Notes under the pieces: model-generated
The model's input: only the letters and a program-made list of their open reading frames with translations
What the model was told of the DNA's origin: nothing
Database searches by the model: none
Part shown: positions 54,313-62,401 of the stretch, piece after piece
Numbering within the stretch: position 1 is the stretch's first letter
How the letters are laid out: the number at the start of each line of letters is the position of its first letter
Program-made: the position numbers and the translations under genes
Assembly (NCBI GenBank): GCA_021532125.1
Contig: JADYUX010000006.1
Coordinates: forward strand, 1-64,000
DNA length: 64,000 nt
Reading direction: 5' to 3'
Source of the DNA: Arcanobacterium haemolyticum
GTDB taxonomy: Bacteria; Actinomycetota; Actinomycetes; Actinomycetales; Actinomycetaceae

Positions 54313-55503
54313 ATGGCTTATAACTTCGACGCTCGCACTCTCGATGAACTTGCCGACAGCGGCTCTGTGAAGTGGACTCGCTTCCCGGACACCATTGACA
54401 TGTGGGTCGCTGAGATGGATTTTGGGATTAGCGACGAGATCCGCGACTTCCTCGTTGAGGAGGCGAATACTGGCTTTTTCGGTTATCTCCCGGAGGCTGA
54501 TTCCACTGGGCTCGTTGAGGCCGCGTCAACGTGGTTTGACCGTTTCGCCTGGCACCCAGATCCGTCGCTCATGATGCCGATCTCCGAAGTTCTCGCTGGT
54601 TTCCGCTCAACGATCGCACATTTCACAAAGCCTGGTTCGGCGGTCGTCGTGCCAACACCTGCGTATATGCCCTTCTTGACAATTCCTGCCGAATTTGACC
54701 GGGAGGTTATCCAGGTCCCGAGTTATCGCGACGAGAATGGCGTGTGGCGCCTCGATTTCGAAGGAATAGATCGCGCTCTCGAAGCCGGTGCGGGCCTCGT
54801 CGTCCTGTGCAATCCCTGGAACCCTACGGGGCGTTGTCTCTCTCGGGAGGAACTCCAGTCTCTCGATGAGGTTGTCTCTCGCCACGACGCTTTTGTTTTT
54901 GAGGACGCTATTCACGCACCGCTGATTTTCGACGACGCTACATATGTCCCGTATGCGACGATCAGTGAATCAGCTGCAGCTCACTCCGTGACGGCGGTAG
55001 CCGCCTCAAAGGGATGGAATATCCCTGGCCTCAAATGTGCTCAGCTTATTTTCCACACCCAGGAGAACTGGGATCGTTTTCAGCCGTATGCGCACGCATT
55101 GACGGGCGCGACCTCGACAACGGGGGCACGTGCTGGCCTTGTTGCGTACACGAAGTCGCAAGACTGGAACGACGAAGTCCGTACGTATCTCCAGGCCAAC
55201 CGCGACTACATCGAGGAGCGGGTGTCGCGATGGAATGGCGTGTCGATGTCCCACGTTGAGGGAACGTATATCACGTTCCTCGATTTCACGGAGCTCGCGA
55301 AGTCTGGTGTATTTGGCAACGAAACGCCGGCTGTATTTTTACGACGAACGGCAAAGGTTGCTTTCACTGAGGGCACACTGTCGGGTGCTGATTACAGCGC
55401 CTACGCGCGCGTCGTTTTCGCGACGACACGTGCCGTGATCAAGGAAGCATTCGATCGCATTGAGGCTGCTCTCCCAGCTCTCGTGACGCAATACATCGGC
55501 TGA
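54313..55503 (+). CDS. PatB/MalY-type C-S lyase (class I/II aminotransferase fold)
   Basis: 396 residues. FPDTIDMWVAEMDFGISDEI is the PatB/MalY N-terminal signature. VLCNPWNPTGRCLSREEL and FVFEDAIHAPLIF contact PLP, and the Schiff-base lysine is in VAASKGWNIPGLKCAQLIF. Such enzymes cleave cystathionine or cysteine conjugates and can make sulfide. Whether this one acts in methionine synthesis, sulfur recycling or regulation (as MalY does) is unknown. It stands alone, ending at a bidirectional terminator. Confidence 0.88.
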   Translation: MAYNFDARTLDELADSGSVKWTRFPDTIDMWVAEMDFGISDEIRDFLVEEANTGFFGYLPEADSTGLVEAASTWFDRFAWHPDPSLMMPISEVLAGFRSTIAHFTKPGSAVVVPTPAYMPFLTIPAEFDREVIQVPSYRDENGVWRLDFEGIDRALEAGAGLVVLCNPWNPTGRCLSREELQSLDEVVSRHDAFVFEDAIHAPLIFDDATYVPYATISESAAAHSVTAVAASKGWNIPGLKCAQLIFHTQENWDRFQPYAHALTGATSTTGARAGLVAYTKSQDWNDEVRTYLQANRDYIEERVSRWNGVSMSHVEGTYITFLDFTELAKSGVFGNETPAVFLRRTAKVAFTEGTLSGADYSAYARVVFATTRAVIKEAFDRIEAALPALVTQYIG

Positions 55504-55513
55504 GACGCACAAT

Positions 55514-55550
55514 GAAGGTGGAGGGCGGATAATCACCGCCCTCCACCTTC
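55514..55550. terminator. Bidirectional terminator between the PatB/MalY-like gene and the SGNH gene
   Basis: A 15-bp perfect stem, GAAGGTGGAGGGCGG/CCGCCCTCCACCTTC, with a 7-base loop, between convergent genes. Confidence 0.9.
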
Positions 55551-55554
55551 ATAC

Positions 55555-57336
55555 CTACGCGAGAGAAATCTCCGTCGGAGCGTACCGAACAAGTTGTGGT
55601 ACATCCCGTCGGTAGCCCGTGCAACGCAAAGTCACCACTACGTTGTCGGAAAACTCTGGGAGATCGCGGAGGCGAATCACGCCCTCACTCGTCGCAACCG
55701 CCTCACCATAGATCTGTTCGCCCAAGCGATCGCACACCTGGTATCTGAAAGCTCCGATGCCCTCACTGGCGAGCCGCGACTCTTGCGGCGGCGTACAACG
55801 CAAGGTCATCGTCTCGGTGTCGAGATTGCCGGCCGGCCGAGCGGTTGATTCGCTCAGGCTTAACGGCATGGGATAGAAGTGTCCATACATGGCACTCTCC
55901 GCCGACATCACGCCAAGACCAGACAATATTTCATGCGCCAGCAGGATGTGTCCGTTAATTCCTGGATGGAGAGGATCACCGAAAATAAACTGGCAATTTC
56001 GGGTGGGATCCGTCGGTGCGTCGAGAAGCCACGGGAACCGCTCGGCCTGCGCACTCCACGTAGCAAAGTGATCAATAAGGGCGATATCGGGATTCTCGGC
56101 GACGAGTTCCCGCACGCACGCCACGTACGGCTCGACTTCACGCGATCGCGAACCGGGTGTCGGTGTGCGTAGAGCAATGAGAACCTCGGGGTTCGCCGCG
56201 CGTAGTTCGCGCAGAATCTTCGTCAAATCTGCGCGATACGATTCGACGGTAGTCCCGTCCGTGACACAGTCGTTCGTTCCGAGCATGACGATGGCAACGT
56301 CGGCGTGGAAACGCGAAACTCGCTGATACATATTGGCGACAGTTGTGGCCGCAGTAGCTCCCGATACACCCGTGTTCACCACAACATCAAGGGTGCGCCC
56401 CAAGCTCTCTTTCAGATATTTCTCGACAAATTGGGTATGACCGTCGTACCCCTTTGTGTGAAGCGCCGCGTGGGTGATGGAGTCTCCAATGAAAAGCCAG
56501 GTCATCGGAGCCGACTGAGAGATTCTTTCAGCGAGGCGTGTTGCCATGTTCTCCTTGCCGACGCTCCCCTTTCGGTCGCGAACTGTTAATCCCCACAACG
56601 AAGCGAGAAGCGCCGCTCCTTCGTCGTTATCAACAACACTGTGGCACATGAGAACGTCTGACGCGGGGAAAGCCGTTTCCTGGAAGAAACCAACTGTTGA
56701 CGCAGCCAGCGAGCGTGCCATGAACTGATGACCACGAGCGTTGAGCTCACCAGAGGCATCGAGATAAAGCGAGGCGAACTGGGGAATCTGCTTCGACTCC
56801 CACAACGTATCAATGAAGATAACCCGTGCACCTTCGTGCGAGCTCCGCCATTCATCAACGACCGTCGAGGCCGCATGAGAATATGCCGCCGCTGCCTCGT
56901 CTTCGGGGTTCGCTGCCGATTGCACGACGACATACCTACCGTCGCGTGTAGCTGTCTCAATGAAACGACTGAGATCGCGGACGAACGAGGGACACCCTTG
57001 TGCACCTTGGCTGTAATCCTCGACCCCCACCGTGTAGGAGACGACACGAGGACGTAGCGGAGCGACCCTCGATTCAAAAGTGCCGACGACGTCGGCGAGT
57101 GAGGTACCTTCACGCCCAAGGTTGATCGTGTAACGCTGACGCGCGTTATCCGATCCCTGCGTCACAACAAATCGGATGTACTCCTCAAAGTGGCCGACAA
57201 AATGTCGGGCTCCGCCGATACGCGAATAGGGCCCCTCAACTGCAACTCCCCCAGTAAATACCCAGGTGTTATCCGGCCCCTCATGGCAGAGGTCTGCTCG
57301 GTACCGCTCTATATCCTCAACGGTTGGTCGGTTCAT
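55555..57336 (-). CDS. Tandem SGNH hydrolase, first domain catalytically degenerate
   Basis: 593 residues with two SGNH/GDSL-type domains. Domain 2 (about 278-475) is complete: LFIGDSITHAALHTKGYDG (Ser286), the oxyanion asparagine in GTND (353-356), and DPLHPG with the catalytic Asp/His (454/457). Domain 1 (about 24-215) follows the same layout, but GDS has become GGV (VFTGGVAVEG) and the Asp-x-x-His region has become ELNARGH, so it should be inactive. A C-terminal beta-rich region of about 100 residues follows. No signal peptide, so cytoplasmic. Beside a sialidase gene, a sialic acid or glycan O-acetylesterase is a reasonable guess, but not shown. GGAG lies 6 bases before the ATG. Confidence 0.8.
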   Translation of the reverse strand: MNRPTVEDIERYRADLCHEGPDNTWVFTGGVAVEGPYSRIGGARHFVGHFEEYIRFVVTQGSDNARQRYTINLGREGTSLADVVGTFESRVAPLRPRVVSYTVGVEDYSQGAQGCPSFVRDLSRFIETATRDGRYVVVQSAANPEDEAAAAYSHAASTVVDEWRSSHEGARVIFIDTLWESKQIPQFASLYLDASGELNARGHQFMARSLAASTVGFFQETAFPASDVLMCHSVVDNDEGAALLASLWGLTVRDRKGSVGKENMATRLAERISQSAPMTWLFIGDSITHAALHTKGYDGHTQFVEKYLKESLGRTLDVVVNTGVSGATAATTVANMYQRVSRFHADVAIVMLGTNDCVTDGTTVESYRADLTKILRELRAANPEVLIALRTPTPGSRSREVEPYVACVRELVAENPDIALIDHFATWSAQAERFPWLLDAPTDPTRNCQFIFGDPLHPGINGHILLAHEILSGLGVMSAESAMYGHFYPMPLSLSESTARPAGNLDTETMTLRCTPPQESRLASEGIGAFRYQVCDRLGEQIYGEAVATSEGVIRLRDLPEFSDNVVVTLRCTGYRRDVPQLVRYAPTEISLA

Positions 57337-57454
57337 CGTCGTCTCCGTCTATTCTCGACATCTTGCATTCATTCTTGTTTCGCTCGTGCCCTGAAGCTAC
57401 GCCATTCGTATTCTGGTCCCCACTCCTCCCGATCCATATGTCCCTACGGACAAG

Positions 57455-57491
57455 GAATGAGTGGGAGACCCACAGGATCTCCCACTCATTC
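57455..57491 (-). terminator. Terminator-like hairpin after the sialidase gene
   Basis: A 14-bp perfect stem, GAATGAGTGGGAGA/TCTCCCACTCATTC, with a 9-base loop. It separates the sialidase and SGNH genes. Confidence 0.75.
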
Positions 57492-57507
57492 ATACTGTGT
57501 TATTGCC

Positions 57508-60500
57508 TTACGCCTCCCGACGACGACGAAGCACGATCACTCCGCCTGCTGTCAGGACGAGAACGACTGACGCGAGAGTAGCAACAGACGCTCCGGTGAA
57601 GGCGAGCTTGCCCGAGCTCTTCACCTTGGCAGGCTTCTTCGTCACGTCCGAACCGCTGCCGTTGTCTGCCGTCGGATCGGAGGTCACGGTGTCGGTCGGC
57701 TGATCCGTCTCACCCGGTGTCGGCTGATCCGTCTCACCCGGTGTCGGCTGATCCGTCTCACCCGGGGTCGGCTCATCCGTCTCACCCGGGGTCGGCTCAT
57801 CCGTCTCACCCGGCGTGGGCTCATCCGTCTCACCCGGGGTCGGCTCATCCGTCTCACCCGGCGTGGGCTCATCCGTCTCACCCGGTGTCGGCTCATCAGC
57901 AGGAAGAACCGTCAAGGTGTAAGTAGCGCTGCGATCCGATGTTGCACCCCGAGCGGTGAGTTCGTAATCGCCTGGTGTTGCATCCTCGTTGATAAGGAGG
58001 TGGAATACCGCGGTGCCTTCAGCATCAGCCGTGGCTGTGAAGCCCTGCTGAGCAAGAGCGCTGACGGCGAAGCGGGCGAACGAGCGGAAGGTCGGGATGT
58101 TCACCGACTTAAGCGAAACCGGTGCACTGTGAATGAGATTCACAGCCTCACGGGGAGCAAATCCCTTAGCAGTGATGGTGACTTCGTCGCTTGTGCGCAC
58201 GGTCTGTGCCGAGCCTTCAACTTCGACGGGTGCTGGCTTTGCGGTTGCGGCAAAGTCGAGTGTCGCCGTCTTTCCAGAGGTAGCCCCCGTGGCCGTGAGG
58301 GTGTATGTACCTTCCTCGGCATCCTCGTTCACTCGAACTGTGAATATTGCCGTGCCCGTCTCATCAGCAACAACCGGCTCAGCAGAGAGCGGTCCATCCG
58401 TGGAGAGCGTCACAGACTCACCGGGAGCGAAGCCCGTAGCTGCAACACGAGCGCTCCCGCCGCCAGCGGTGGCGGTTGTAGGTCCGGTCAATGTTGGCTG
58501 AGCTTCGACAGTCAGGGTGAAGGTATCGGTCGCTGTTGGCGAGCTCTCCGTACCATCGTCATCCTTGACGCTCACCGTAACGAGAGCACTCGTCACCTCG
58601 GTCGGCGTTCCGGTGATGGTGAGGGTCTCCTTGTCGAAGGAGAGGCCTGCCGGCAGTCCCGTCACAGTCACCTGACGATCGGCAGCAGCCTCGCCACCAG
58701 AAACGTTGACCGGGATTGCCGTGAGTTCGGTATCAACAGTCACTGTCGTGTCGGCAATATCGGCGAGCGTCACGCTCGTCGGAATATCGCAGATTCCCTC
58801 ACGAACCCAGTTGAGTGTGAAATCGGTGTATCCGATACCGCTACCGGGTGTCTCGTAGAGTACGCCAATACGGCCGTCGTTCTGAACAGCAATTGAGGTG
58901 TAACCCGTGTATTCAGGGCGGAAAATGCGCTTGTTTTCGTTAGGCCAGGTCTTGCCGCTGTCACAGCTCACGGAAAGCGTTCCGTTCGTACGGCCTTGCG
59001 AAGCTGTGTTAGAGAACAGAAGAACCTTCGACTTCGCTGTTCCCTCTGTTGCCGTTGGGAAGGCGCGAATGATCGTTGCGTTATTCACCGGGTCGGGAAG
59101 CTGCGTTTCAAGTGTGGCCGGCGACCAGGTGATACCGCCATCGGTCGAGGTTGCCACGAGGCGGTAACCGCCGGGCGAACGCGAGTTGAGCATAAGCGTT
59201 CCATCGGAAAGCTCGACGATCTTGTTCTCGTCGAAGTTGCGGTTAACGCCGGCTGCCACGCGAGCAATGTTGCCAAGCTTCCACGTCTCGCCGTGGTCAT
59301 CGGAGTAGAGCGCCACGGCATTGACCGAGGAACCTGCCGCCTGGGTGAGCTGGAAAGCGTAGGGCTGCACGAGGCGGCCCTTGTACTTGCCATGCTGAAT
59401 CTGGAGGCCGTTACCGGAAGTTGCAAAGCCGGACTTCAGGCGCCCCACGTGATCGCGTAGTGCCATGTCGGTGATAACACGTCCGGTCCATGTATGCCCG
59501 TTGTCCGTGGATTCAGCAACATGGAGATGGAGAACCTGGCGGTTGTTCGGATCGATCGAACCGTTTGTCAGGCTGAGAACGCCACCCCAGAAGCCCTGGT
59601 CGTAGGACTTGACGTGGAAGTTGAAGATCTTCCCTGTCTCATAATCGACGAGGTAGGAAGGATCGGAGTATCCGATCTTGCCGTTGCCGCTCTTACCCTG
59701 AGCAATGATGGTCTGCGGACCCCAGGTTGCACCATTGTCGGTGGAACGGCGCTGGACGATCCAGTTCGGGTTCGGGGCATCAGCAGCCGAGCCGGGACGC
59801 AAATCGTACGATGCAAGGAGATCGCCGTTAGCAGCCTTGATCAGGGACGGAATACGGTAGAAGTTTCCGTTAGCTGCACTCGAGAGTTGGACATCTTCGC
59901 CGCGCTCGGCAGCCAGGGTGGGATCAACGTTGGCGTAGGTGCCAGGTTCCGCGCCGCCCCATGCAGCGGGGAGAGCGACCTGCGCGCCGGAGAAGGATGC
60001 CTGCTGGTAAAGCTCGTTGCCCACGCGCACTTCAGCAAGAAGCTGCGGGGTGAAGGACCCGCCATCAAGGTCTTCGGCAGTCACGACATGCTTGAGTGTG
60101 CACTGCTTGCTCTGGCCGTCGGTGAGTTCACCGTTGCACTGCTCAAGCTCGGTAGCGCTGAAGCCCCCGTTGCCTGGAAGGAACGTCACCGAGCGCGTGC
60201 CGGATGTATCCACTGCCTTGTAGTTGAGGCTGAATGTGAGCTCGTCACCAACCCGGTACTCGTCCTTTGCTTCGCTCGTGCTCGTGAATTCCTCGAAATT
60301 CACGACGACGGGCTTGACGGTCGACGGGGTTCCTTCGTTGGGAGGAGTTGGTGTCTGGGGACCCTTATAGTCACGCGTCTGGTAGACGACGTACTTGACG
60401 AAGGGGACGAAGCCGCCGTTGTCGAGGTCTTCCTGGGTGACAACGTGGTAGGCGCGGCCGTTGCAGGCCATCCAGGCGTCGGTCGAATTGACCGAGCGGC

Positions 60501-61120
60501 ATGCCTCGTAGTTCATCAGGTTCGATTCAACTGGGTAAACCGCGCGGATGGTGCCTGTGTTCTGCCGGAAGGCGATATCGTAGTTGATTCTGTCGCCGAC
60601 GTTCCACACTTCTTTGGGATTGGTGATGGTGATGGTGGCATCGACATAGGAGTCGATATCAATGTCGATCTTTTGACCATTGGATGCCGGCAGTGTGGAG
60701 AGTACCGAGCCATCCGATGCCTTCACCGCATAGGTGATCGACGGAGTAAATCCACCGTTTGCTACGTCGTCGGCGGAGAGGACGTGCGTCATGCGGCCGT
60801 TGCACGAAGCTGTTGCGCCTGCGGGAATTGTCAGTTTGCAGGCGGCGAAGTTGTCCAGGTTGGATGCTGTAGGTTCGAAGACTCGCTCGGAGTCCGAGGT
60901 GTTGGTGAGGCTCACCTCGTAGCTCATGGAGTCGCCGACCAGGTACATCTGGCCTTGAGCTTTGGGATTGACATGTGTGAGTGAAACTGTTGCATCGCCA
61001 CTCGAGGGGCTCTCGTCTGCTGCTAGGACGGACGTGGTTAGCCCGGGTGCAGAGAGGATGACCCACGGTAAGAGCTATAGCTCCGCCGCGTCGTACGACA
61101 CTGTGATGGGGAGGTGTCAT
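57508..61120 (-). pseudogene. nanH: Large wall-anchored sialidase with a frameshift inside its signal peptide
   Basis: Exo-sialidase of about 1200 residues. ATG 61120 has AAGGAAGG 7 bases upstream and encodes MTPPHHSVVRRGGAIAL, a good signal-peptide n-region. The hydrophobic core (LLPWVILSAPGL) and cleavage region (SVLAADES) are in another frame, which has TAG at 61077-61075; one extra base near 61075 explains this. The rest is open to 57508. Three related N-terminal modules precede the catalytic propeller (about 59900-58800) with FYRIPSLI and five Asp boxes (STDNGATW, STDNGHTW, SDDHGETW, STDGGITW, SCDSGKTW). Then come a putative Ig domain, two related beta modules (GFAPGE, GFAPRE), eight PTPGETD repeats, and a LAFTG sorting motif, hydrophobic helix and RRRREA tail. 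It may be a true null, or a sequencing or assembly slip in a functional gene. Confidence 0.85.
57698..57889 (-). repeat. Eight tandem 24-bp units encoding (E/Q)PTPGETD
   Basis: Eight direct copies of a 24-base unit inside the sialidase gene, encoding the stalk next to the cell-wall anchor. Six copies start with Glu and two with Gln; third-base variation shows they are not all recent. Copy number could vary by slippage without changing frame. Confidence 0.95.
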
Positions 61121-61446
61121 GCGCAGTACCTTCCTTGGTATCGACTTTTACTGCCAGCGATATGCTTGGTCATCGTCGACCTCGTGCCGCCCTCGCCATT
61201 GCCGGACGCCACTTTGCAGTTGATCACATGCTATGAAAGATTCAGTCAAAAGTCATCTCCTAAGCAGATGTCATACAAATTTTGTTCGCAAATACACCTA
61301 CTTATATGAGGGGTTTTTCGGTGTCAGAGCAGCTCGTTACGTATCGTTAGAGCAAAAGGCCACAAAAAAGAGACTCTCAACACACGTGATGGCCGGGTAT
61401 CGTCACACCCAGCCATCACGCTCAACCACCACAGAGTTGTCGAGGC
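61121..61446. other. Sialidase upstream region and FAH-gene downstream region
   Basis: 326 bases without a gene. It contains the AAGGAAGG ribosome site just before ATG 61120, an AT-rich stretch near 61240-61330 suitable for a promoter, and the FAH-gene terminator hairpin. Confidence 0.5.
61386..61419 (-). terminator. Terminator-like hairpin after the FAH-family gene
   Basis: GTGATGGC/GCCATCAC with an inner GGGT/ACCC stem; a T-rich stretch follows about 15 bases later in the minus direction. Confidence 0.6.
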
Positions 61447-62184
61447 TCACTGCTCCTTGGCGACGATATTCCTCATCGTTCCGATTCCGTCGAGGCTCAC
61501 CTCAACTGTGTCGTTCTCCCTAACCATCGGAGCTACGACCCCGGCTCCCGTGAGAATGATGTCGCCAGGAAGAAGAGTGAAGATGGTTGAAAGGTAGGCG
61601 ACAAGCTCAGCAGGTGAATGGCAGAGTTCGGACGTTGATCGCGTACCAGCACTCTCGCCGTTGACTGTGAGTTCAAGCTGCTTATCGGAGGGATCAAAGC
61701 TCGTGTCGATGATGGGTCCGAGGGGGCAGGAGGCATCGAAGGCTTTATTGAGCGTGGCAGGCGCGCCCACTGCGGAAACGTCGTTGGCGAGGGTGTAGCC
61801 GAAAATCGCCTGGTCGGCGTACTTGACGGGCACATCTTTAGCAACCCTGCCGATAACAATCGCTAGCTCCGATTCGTAGGCAAGCGAATCTGCCCATCGA
61901 GGGAAGGCGATTGGCTGGTCTGGCCCAATGACCGAGGTGTTGGGCTTGAGGAAAACCGCAAGATCCTCAATTTTCCCTGGAGCGTACGAGCCGCCAACTC
62001 CGACAACTTTTGATCGAGGAAGCATCGGAGCCACGACGCGCACTTCCCCGACGTTGAGGCGTTGCCCTGTCGGCTCGATCTTTCCAAACATCGGATCGTC
62101 GGCAAGGATAACGTACTGGTTGTTCTCGTCGTCGAGAACTGCATACCGAGGGCCCTGATCTAGGCCAAGTCGCGCAAGTTTCAT
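61447..62184 (-). CDS. Fumarylacetoacetate hydrolase (FAH) family protein
   Basis: 245 residues. YAPGKIEDLAVFLKPNTSVI is the substrate-loop block, YESELAIVIGRVAKDVP carries the metal-binding Glu-x-Glu, and FGYTLANDVSA the conserved core. ITGAGVV near the C-terminus has lost the usual TGTP-x-GV wording (here TGAGVVAP), which may alter catalysis. Such enzymes hydrolyse or decarboxylate acylpyruvates such as oxaloacetate. In mycobacteria the homologue lies directly beside gltX. Confidence 0.85.
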   Translation of the reverse strand: MKLARLGLDQGPRYAVLDDENNQYVILADDPMFGKIEPTGQRLNVGEVRVVAPMLPRSKVVGVGGSYAPGKIEDLAVFLKPNTSVIGPDQPIAFPRWADSLAYESELAIVIGRVAKDVPVKYADQAIFGYTLANDVSAVGAPATLNKAFDASCPLGPIIDTSFDPSDKQLELTVNGESAGTRSTSELCHSPAELVAYLSTIFTLLPGDIILTGAGVVAPMVRENDTVEVSLDGIGTMRNIVAKEQ

Positions 62185-62190
62185 AACCCA

Positions 62191-62196
62191 ACCCTA
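62191..62196 (-). promoter_or_regulatory. Putative -10 box of a leaderless FAH-family gene transcript
   Basis: TAGGGT, followed by 6 bases and then ATG 62184; no Shine-Dalgarno sequence. Confidence 0.4.
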
Positions 62197-62401
62197 TCGC
62201 CTCCCAGTGGGTTCTTACGACGAGGCCCGCTTACCCCTCGTCGGTTTGCGGCACTGGGCACATTGCTCCCATGCGGGCGCGTGTCGGCACATCCGCACGA
62301 CGAAGATTCACATGATAGGCTCTTACCTACGTTCCGGTAACTTAATCAACCGTAAGTAAGGGCGCCTACGCCCGCATCCAGAAATGTCGTCAGGAGAGGC
62401 A

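Noticed and set aside
57698-57889. CRISPR-like regular repeat
   Set aside because: Units are contiguous 24-bp copies without spacers, and lie in frame inside a coding region.
57684-57896. Arg-rich repetitive small protein
   Set aside because: It is an alternative frame of the 24-bp repeat tract that encodes PTPGETD in the sialidase.
60659-61120. Separate 153-residue protein starting at the good ATG 61120
   Set aside because: After the first 15-17 residues it is an out-of-frame reading of the sialidase. The start and n-region belong to the sialidase, and the remainder lacks any domain.
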